11,965 nucleotides of DNA from Candidatus Kapaibacterium sp. GTDB lineage: Bacteria; Bacteroidota; Ignavibacteria; Kapaibacteriales; UBA961. Positions 6,506 through 11,965 of the stretch are shown piece after piece. The stretch lies in assembly GCA_023259575.1 (NCBI GenBank), contig JALRHN010000058.1, positions 1-11,965 on the forward strand, given 5' to 3'. Position numbers and translations under genes: made by a program. Below the pieces are notes generated by a model that ran no database searches, was not told the DNA's origin, and worked only from the letters and a program-made list of their open reading frames with translations. The first letter of the stretch is position 1, and every line of letters begins with the position of its first letter.

Positions 6506-8199
6506 TATCTCTTAAATCTCCAGCCTTTATCTTCTCTTTCAAAAATCCATGCAGCTAATTTGCCTTCGTCTATTTCATTGAAGTCTGCCCAATAATGCTT
6601 TCCATAGTAATGCCTAGAACTTGTATCATCTGGAGCAATTGTTTGAACTTCTTTTTTAATGCGATTAATTCTTTCTTGCCATTGCTCGAAATTACTTGGC
6701 CTTAAGTCTATCCATCCTTCATAACACCATTGTTCAACAGAATGAGAATTGATTTCTAATGAATTCTCTCCTCTAAATGCAGGAATTTTAACATCCGATC
6801 CTCTCAGATATTTTTTTCCATCACTCATTAATATTACCAATCCAACAGACAGCATTTCAGATCTTAATGCCTGATTTTCTATAATGAGTGTTTCTGCTAG
6901 ATTTGATAACTCTTTAGCATTCATAGTTGAAACTGATTCCAAACTGTGGGCTATTCTTTTTAGCAGATTAGCTTCAAATAATAATTTTGACAATCTTGGC
7001 GGGCCTAACATTTCAAATGCTACGCTATGGACATCATATTGTTTTTCTAATGCGTATAATTGACTCATAGCATCATTACGCATAATTCCACCGCGATAAG
7101 TAGGCCCCATTACCGATGCATCTAATGCATTTATTACATCCAACCCAGTATTTCCACCTCTCAGTTCAAAAACAACTGAATCAGCAATTTCTTCGGGTGT
7201 TACAATTTCCATCTGCCCCAAGGCACTAATGGTTTGGAATTCAGCTCTAGAAAAAATCCCATTTTCTCCGGTGTCAATAAATACCGAATGAACATGATCT
7301 CCGGTATCTATAATATGCTGCGTATCATTAAATGAAAATTCACCAGTAGTTTGTTTTGCATACTCTGGTAGCATATCTTCCAGCGGAATAAGTTTCCCTT
7401 TTCTCATTACCTGGCCATATCCTATCCTTTTCCATGCAATCGTTGCACTTGGTTTTATTTCTTTAACAATTGGCCCATTTGGAGTTCTTGCTGTTAAGAA
7501 AAGTAAAAGGGTTTGGGCTCCAGCAACAGCAGATTTTGCCAATAATACTCTAGATGGCTGCTCTTCACTATGCGTATAAGGAATATTTAATCCCATACCA
7601 CCAGTTCCACTTGTACCAACTTTTAGATATACAGTGGTTTTAGCATCTACTAAACCTTTGTATAAAATCTGAATATGACGGGTTAATTGCGGCACATATA
7701 AACTTGCAACTAATCGCTCAACTGTTTCGGCAGATGCATGTTGATTATCGTCAGTTTCTTTTAATATTTTCCTTGCTCCTGCATATATATCCTGATATGC
7801 AATTGCTGTTGCTGTATTAATACAATCAATTACAGCATCTGGTTTATATGTTATCAATACATCATATAATGCTGATGATTGTAAAATTTCTGTATTCAAT
7901 TCATCTATACAATCATCAACCAATCTTCTTCTTTTTTCAGAATCTCTTAGAATGTCTTCTCTTGGTAGGTCTTTCCATGTTGTTCTTGTAAAAACATTAC
8001 CCCACCAAGGAATAAATCTATCTTGTGGCGAATCTGGATATAATGCAAAAAGTTCATTAACTGCTTCTTCTGCTTCATGTTGCTTTAATGAAGTCACAAT
8101 AATTCTGGCAGGATTACACTCCATCAGTTTTCTACAAACTGCAGATCCAACTAAACCCCAACCTCCAAGAACTAATACAGTCGAGCCATTGATATTCAT
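6505..8199 (-). CDS. Uncharacterised NAD(P)-binding Rossmann-fold protein, extended SDR/epimerase-like, coupled to purN
   Basis: A complete 564-residue cytoplasmic protein with no signal peptide or membrane segment. The N-terminus is a dinucleotide-binding fold: TVLVLGGWGLVGSAV (7-21) has the GxxGxxG loop of epimerase/dehydratase-type short-chain dehydrogenases. VTSLK (35-39) follows strand 2 with no acidic residue, which could fit NADP(H). KPDAVIDCINTATAIAYQD (119-137) resembles the strand 4-5 region of epimerases. VGTSGTGGMGLNIPYTH (194-210) sits where a catalytic Ser/Tyr region would be, but no clear YxxxK is visible. From about 240 on I recognise nothing. The C-terminal third is rich in Trp and charged residues (EQWCYEGWIDLRPSN, KHYWADFNEIDEGK). 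At 564 residues it is about twice a simple SDR. The reaction is unknown. It is first gene of a two-gene operon with purN. A sugar-nucleotide or purine-related dehydrogenase or reductase is only a guess. Confidence 0.8.
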   Translation of the reverse strand: MNINGSTVLVLGGWGLVGSAVCRKLMECNPARIIVTSLKQHEAEEAVNELFALYPDSPQDRFIPWWGNVFTRTTWKDLPREDILRDSEKRRRLVDDCIDELNTEILQSSALYDVLITYKPDAVIDCINTATAIAYQDIYAGARKILKETDDNQHASAETVERLVASLYVPQLTRHIQILYKGLVDAKTTVYLKVGTSGTGGMGLNIPYTHSEEQPSRVLLAKSAVAGAQTLLLFLTARTPNGPIVKEIKPSATIAWKRIGYGQVMRKGKLIPLEDMLPEYAKQTTGEFSFNDTQHIIDTGDHVHSVFIDTGENGIFSRAEFQTISALGQMEIVTPEEIADSVVFELRGGNTGLDVINALDASVMGPTYRGGIMRNDAMSQLYALEKQYDVHSVAFEMLGPPRLSKLLFEANLLKRIAHSLESVSTMNAKELSNLAETLIIENQALRSEMLSVGLVILMSDGKKYLRGSDVKIPAFRGENSLEINSHSVEQWCYEGWIDLRPSNFEQWQERINRIKKEVQTIAPDDTSSRHYYGKHYWADFNEIDEGKLAAWIFEREDKGWRFKR

Positions 8200-8240
8200 C
8201 GATATATCCGAATATTGCTTTGATTATTCTTTGTTATCAG

Positions 8241-8268
8241 CAAAAATACGATATCATATCATTGCAAA
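8241..8268 (-). promoter_or_regulatory. Candidate Bacteroidota-type promoter of the Rossmann protein-purN operon
   Basis: On the minus strand TATTTTTG (8248-8241) fits the TAnnTTTG -7 element. A TTTG lies 16 bases upstream (8268-8265). The spacer is shorter than the roughly 19 bases expected, so the upstream box is uncertain. The predicted leader to the ATG at 8199 would be about 35 bases. Confidence 0.35.
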
Positions 8269-8296
8269 TACAGGTCTCATCAAGTGTGGAAAACTT

Positions 8297-8304
8297 TATA
8301 TTTG
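8297..8304 (+). promoter_or_regulatory. Candidate -7 element for the TonB-dependent receptor gene
   Basis: TATATTTG matches the Bacteroidota TAnnTTTG -7 consensus and lies 72 bases before the receptor ATG. No TTTG is found at the expected upstream distance. The remaining leader is AT-rich with no Shine-Dalgarno sequence before the start. I see no riboswitch-like structure in it. Confidence 0.3.
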
Positions 8305-8376
8305 AAACATTCCCTTATGGAACTTTTATAAATAATAATTGCATTCTCATTTTTTTTCATTTCTAGTATTGTTACA

Positions 8377-10725
8377 ATGAAATTTTTTAAGGTTATTACC
8401 TATACTTTTACATTTTTATTTGCAGTGATATGTATTTCAATCCATGCAAATGCTCAAACAGATTCCTCAACAGCGGTGTTTGGAATTATTACTGGGACTG
8501 TTGTAAATACTGCTACTCAATCTCCTCTTAATGGTGCTTCCATTATTGTTAATGGTACAAAAATTGGTGCGCTTACAAATTCAAATGGAAAATTTACTTT
8601 AAGAAAAGTGCCAGTAGGTATTGTAAGTATTAAAGTAAGTGCTATTGGCTTTGAATCAAGAACATATTCCGATATCGCTGTTAGTTCTGGTAAACCATCT
8701 ACAATAACAGTAGAGTTAAATGAGAAAGCTGTCCAAATTCAAGCAACAGAAGTAGAAGCTAGTTATTTTCAAAGAAGTCCAGAAACAATAACCAGCACAC
8801 AATTATTAAATTCAGAAGATATAAGGCGTGCACCTGGCGTACAAGAAGATGTAATCAGAGCGGTTGCACTGTTGCCTGGTGTAAATGTTACTGCAGCAGG
8901 TAGAAATGACCTTATCGTTCGCGGTGGCGCTCCGTTCGAGAATCTATTTGTGGTAGATAATATCGAGATCCCAAATATTAATCACTTTGGTTCTCAAGGC
9001 TCAACTGGAGGCCCTTTGTCTTTGATTAATATTGATTTTGTAAGACAAGTAAGTTTTAGTGCCGGAGGATTTTCAGGTAGATTTGGAGATCGTGTGTCCT
9101 CGTTAACTAATATTTCTTTGAGAGATGGCAATGAAGAGCGATTTGGAGGAGAAATAAACTTTTCTGCAACTGGTTTTGGTATTATTGGAGAAGGCCCAAT
9201 TGGCAATAAAGGATCTTATTGGTTTAGTGCAAGAAGATCATATCTAGATATTCTTTTCAAAGCTCTTGGATTTAGCTTTATTCCTGATTATTGGGATTTT
9301 CAAACCAAAATTTCCTATAGATTAGATGAAAAAAATAGTTTGTCTTTTCTTACTATTGGCGCTTTAGACAAGATTACTTTCAACAATACCGATGAAGATG
9401 ATAAATATGCTAATAGTAGAATTAATTCTCCATCTCAAGACCAATACTTTTCAGGACTAACGTGGAAAAGTTTGATTACCGAAAAGGATATAAATGGCTA
9501 TTTTTTAATGACTTTAGGTAGAACCTACTCCGCATTTCAAACTTCTCAAAAAGATTCAAATCTTAATACTTTGTTTAACAATACTTCTGCAGAAGGGGAA
9601 AACAGCCTAAGAACAGATGTATTTCTTCAGTTTTCTCCTCATTTTGAATTAATAGTTGGGAATATTGCTAAATATGCTTCAAAATTAGATTACTCTCTTT
9701 TTCTCGATCAAAGATTTAGAAGAGATGGCAATGGAATTCCTAAAGGCTTAGCTGTAGATAGCTCATTTACAGCATTTCGAAATGCAACACATGCATCTGC
9801 AGTTATAACCTATGATGCATGGAAAGCAACAATAGGAACTCGATTAGATTATTATGCCTTTTTGAAAGAATCACTATATTTTTCTCCAAGACTGACTATT
9901 TCTTATAGTATTAATCCCACAAATACTGTTAATCTAAGTGCTGGTAGATATTATCAATCCCCATCATATATTTGGCTTTTAGGAGACCCAACAAATCAAG
10001 AAAATCTTAAGGCAATCAGAGCAGATCAAATTGTGTTAGGATATGAAAATCAAATTGAATCTGACCTAAAATTCCAAATTGAAGGTTATTATAAATGGTA
10101 TGGCAATTATGCCGGAAGAGTATTCCGTCAGCAAGCAGTGTTAGCTCCTTCAGGCTTTGACGATGTACAAAATGATATTCCTTTTGGCCTAGAACCTTTA
10201 TCTAGTTCATGCGATGGCTATGCAAGAGGTGTAGAAGTTTTTGTTCAAAAAAAGATGGGTGAAATTCCACTATATGGATTAATCAGTTTAACAATAAATC
10301 AATCTAGTTTTAATGGCTTAGATGGCATAGAAAGGCCAGGTGCTTTTGATAGCAGATTTATTTTTAATATAGCAGGTGGCTATAGATTTAATGAAAATTG
10401 GGAAATTTCTAGCAAGTTTAGGATGTCTACTGGTGCACCAACTACTCCTTTCTTCGAAGATCCAAGCAATCCAATGTATGGCCAACTCAATTTTGATTTA
10501 TACAATCAAGGTGAGCGCCTACCAACCTTTCATTCTATGGACTTAAGAATTGATAAACGCTGGAATTTCGAAAGTGTATTATTAATAACTTATATCGATA
10601 TTCAAAATGTATATGGCAGGAAAAATGTAAACAATCTTCGATTTGATCAAAGGCTTGGCAAAGGTGTACTCAATAAATCTGGAGCAGGGGTATTACCATC
10701 AATTGGGATAAATGTAGAATTCTAA
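8377..10725 (+). CDS. TonB-dependent outer-membrane receptor with carboxypeptidase-regulatory-like N-terminal domain
   Basis: A complete 782-residue outer-membrane protein. A signal peptide (1-26, cleavage near ANA|QT) is followed by a carboxypeptidase-regulatory-like beta-sandwich at about 36-116 (GTVVNTATQSPLNGASIIV...GKFTLRKVPVG). The plug domain spans about 135-250 (PGVQEDVIRAVALLPGV, LIVRGGAPFENLFVVDN, FSGRFGDRVSS). The rest is alternating beta-barrel sequence, ending in Phe after GINVE as expected for barrel insertion by BAM. Such receptors import bound ligands into the periplasm using TonB/ExbBD energy. There is no SusD-like lipoprotein next to it and the length is below typical SusC, so it is not an obvious glycan-uptake pair. 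The ligand (siderophore, cobalamin, peptide or other) cannot be read from the sequence. It is transcribed alone, divergently from the Rossmann-purN operon, and followed by its own terminator. The ATG is chosen for the signal peptide. Confidence 0.93.
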   Translation: MKFFKVITYTFTFLFAVICISIHANAQTDSSTAVFGIITGTVVNTATQSPLNGASIIVNGTKIGALTNSNGKFTLRKVPVGIVSIKVSAIGFESRTYSDIAVSSGKPSTITVELNEKAVQIQATEVEASYFQRSPETITSTQLLNSEDIRRAPGVQEDVIRAVALLPGVNVTAAGRNDLIVRGGAPFENLFVVDNIEIPNINHFGSQGSTGGPLSLINIDFVRQVSFSAGGFSGRFGDRVSSLTNISLRDGNEERFGGEINFSATGFGIIGEGPIGNKGSYWFSARRSYLDILFKALGFSFIPDYWDFQTKISYRLDEKNSLSFLTIGALDKITFNNTDEDDKYANSRINSPSQDQYFSGLTWKSLITEKDINGYFLMTLGRTYSAFQTSQKDSNLNTLFNNTSAEGENSLRTDVFLQFSPHFELIVGNIAKYASKLDYSLFLDQRFRRDGNGIPKGLAVDSSFTAFRNATHASAVITYDAWKATIGTRLDYYAFLKESLYFSPRLTISYSINPTNTVNLSAGRYYQSPSYIWLLGDPTNQENLKAIRADQIVLGYENQIESDLKFQIEGYYKWYGNYAGRVFRQQAVLAPSGFDDVQNDIPFGLEPLSSSCDGYARGVEVFVQKKMGEIPLYGLISLTINQSSFNGLDGIERPGAFDSRFIFNIAGGYRFNENWEISSKFRMSTGAPTTPFFEDPSNPMYGQLNFDLYNQGERLPTFHSMDLRIDKRWNFESVLLITYIDIQNVYGRKNVNNLRFDQRLGKGVLNKSGAGVLPSIGINVEF

Positions 10726-10731
10726 TCCTTT

Positions 10732-10761
10732 AAAAAGAGCGGCCTAAAAGCTGCTCTTTTT
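10732..10761 (+). terminator. Rho-independent terminator after the TonB receptor gene
   Basis: A 12-bp stem with one G-U pair (10732-10743 with 10750-10761) and the 6-base loop CTAAAA. The core is AGAGCGGC/GCTGCTCT, flanked by A and T runs. It begins 6 bases after the stop codon, so the receptor gene is probably monocistronic. Confidence 0.87.
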
Positions 10762-10854
10762 ATTTACAGGATACATTCACTTTATACTATGCCAATTTAC
10801 TAAATTGTCACAAAAAAGGGGCGAAACTACATTTTTTCATTACATCAAATATCT

Positions 10855-11965
10855 ATGAAACTGATACCTGTAAAAGAACACGAATCTCCTTCATTTCTTC
10901 AGGGACTAAATCCTGAGCAAAAAGAAGCTGTTATAACTACAAATGGCCCTGTATTAATTATTGCTGGAGCAGGAAGTGGCAAAACACGTGTTCTTACATA
11001 TAGAATAGCATATTTATTATCTAAAGGAATCAATCCTTATTCAATACTTGCATTAACATTTACCAATAAAGCTGCCGGCGAGATGAAAAACAGAATAGCT
11101 TCAATGGTAGGCGAAGATATAGCAAACAAAGTATGGGCTGGTACATTTCATTCTGTGTTTGCCAGAATTCTTAGAAAAGAAGCTGAATCTTTAGGCTATA
11201 CAAAGTCATTTTCAATTTATGATACTGATGATAGTTTATCAATAATCAGAGCTATTATGAATACTTTGGGGATCTCTGCTCAACAATTTACTCCGCAAAG
11301 TATACGCTCAAGAATTTCTAATGCCAAAAATCAAATGATAGGCTGGCAACAATATGAAGCAGATGCCCAAGAAATCTACGAGAAACAAACAGCCTTGGTT
11401 TATAAAGAATATGACAAAAGATTAAAGATCAATAATGCAATGGATTTCGATGATATTTTGCTAAATATGATTAAAGTATTACAATTATATCCAGAGATAA
11501 AAGCTACATATCAAAAAAGATTTTCATTTATCATGGTAGATGAATATCAGGACACAAACAGAGCTCAATACTTAGCAGTACAATTATTCGCCGGTGGACA
11601 TAAGAATATTTGTGTAGTTGGGGATGATGCCCAGAGTATTTATAGATGGCGTGGTGCAGACATAAGAAATATACTAGAATTTAAAAAAGATTATCCAGAT
11701 GCAATTACTGTACGTCTAGAACAGAACTATAGATCTACTAAAACAATTTTAGCAGCTGCAGACAGCGTAATTTCTCATAATAAAAAACAATTGTCTAAAG
11801 CTCTGTGGACAGATAATCCTCAAGGTGATTTAATTACGGTTATTTCAAATCGAGATGATAGAGATGAATCAGAATCCATCATGCGAATCATCAAAGATGA
11901 AGTTGACATTAAATTTGCAAGTGAAAAGGATTTTGCGATTCTCTATAGAACAAATGCTCAATCTT
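10855..11965 (+). CDS. UvrD/PcrA-family superfamily 1A DNA helicase, 5' part
   Basis: Partial: the first 370 codons, cut by the right edge; whole proteins of the family have about 700-780 residues. It is an ATP-dependent 3'-5' DNA helicase that unwinds repair and replication intermediates and displaces proteins from DNA. Motifs in order: Q motif LNPEQKEAV (18-26), Walker A AGAGSGKT (37-44), motif Ia LALTFTNKAAGEM (65-77), Ib AGTFHSVFARIL (95-106), AMDFDDIL (195-202), Walker B VDEYQDTN (228-235), motif III GDDAQSIYRWRGAD (256-269) and motif IV LEQNYRST (288-295). All key catalytic residues seen are intact. GDDAQSIYRWRGA is the PcrA/UvrD form rather than RecB or AddA. UvrD, PcrA and Rep cannot be separated without the C-terminus, so no symbol is given. 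The start is the ATG just upstream of the conserved region; no Shine-Dalgarno sequence is evident. It lies 93 bases after the receptor terminator and should have its own promoter, which I could not identify. Confidence 0.96.
   Translation, partial: MKLIPVKEHESPSFLQGLNPEQKEAVITTNGPVLIIAGAGSGKTRVLTYRIAYLLSKGINPYSILALTFTNKAAGEMKNRIASMVGEDIANKVWAGTFHSVFARILRKEAESLGYTKSFSIYDTDDSLSIIRAIMNTLGISAQQFTPQSIRSRISNAKNQMIGWQQYEADAQEIYEKQTALVYKEYDKRLKINNAMDFDDILLNMIKVLQLYPEIKATYQKRFSFIMVDEYQDTNRAQYLAVQLFAGGHKNICVVGDDAQSIYRWRGADIRNILEFKKDYPDAITVRLEQNYRSTKTILAAADSVISHNKKQLSKALWTDNPQGDLITVISNRDDRDESESIMRIIKDEVDIKFASEKDFAILYRTNAQS

Noticed and set aside
7952..8305. Open frame of 117 codons on the plus strand, antisense to the start of the Rossmann protein gene
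   Set aside because: No ribosome site or recognisable domain; it covers the coding strand of a clear Rossmann domain and the divergent promoter region.
10762..10854. Possible sigma-70 promoter before the helicase (TTTACA and TATACT)
   Set aside because: The spacing is only 14 bases and no Bacteroidota-type box supports it; too weak to call.
1..11965. CRISPR array, tRNA or rRNA genes, insertion sequence, integrase, toxin-antitoxin or defence system
   Set aside because: No regularly spaced repeats, tRNA-like cloverleafs, transposase motifs or terminal inverted repeats were seen by eye; each long frame is accounted for by the genes listed.
10855..11965. Helicase as part of a defence module (UvrD-like helicase with nuclease)
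   Set aside because: Its motifs match the housekeeping PcrA/UvrD form, and the gene beside it is a TonB receptor, so nothing suggests a defence context within the window.

Overview
The window is an AT-rich bacterial chromosome segment. Several signs point to the Bacteroidota/Chlorobiota (FCB) group. A very large exported protein ends in a type IX secretion (T9SS) sorting domain. A TonB-dependent outer-membrane receptor carries the N-terminal carboxypeptidase-regulatory-like domain typical of the group. PurN has the HPSLLPKYGGKGMYG form of its active-site loop, and two start regions carry TAnnTTTG boxes like the Bacteroidota -7 element. Shine-Dalgarno sequences are weak or absent at most starts. 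The genus cannot be fixed from the sequence. The FlgD-like sorting domain and the large mosaic surface protein would suit Ignavibacteria or Kapabacteria relatives as well as Bacteroidia; this is inference.

Layout. Positions 1-945 (minus strand) hold a two-gene unit: a HIT-family protein, then a KpsF/GutQ-type arabinose-5-phosphate isomerase that runs off the left edge. A strong hairpin terminator at 970-1003 separates it from the 1573-residue T9SS-exported surface protein (1025-5746, minus). Upstream of that, still on the minus strand, a 564-residue Rossmann-fold protein of unknown function (6505-8199) overlaps purN (5894-6505) by one base (TAATG). A 177-base divergent promoter region (8200-8376) follows. 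To its right, on the plus strand, are a TonB-dependent receptor (8377-10725) with its own terminator and the first 370 codons of a UvrD/PcrA-type helicase (10855 to the right edge).

How it fits together. Most genes are housekeeping: purine synthesis, LPS/Kdo precursor synthesis, DNA repair helicase and outer-membrane uptake. The most distinctive items are the surface protein, whose sampled arginine codons are strongly biased towards CGT as in highly expressed genes, and the uncharacterised NAD(P)-binding enzyme tied to purN. I see no defence system, CRISPR array, mobile element, RNA gene or integration site. No gene-free stretch exceeds 300 bases. The observations reported are mostly modest ones.
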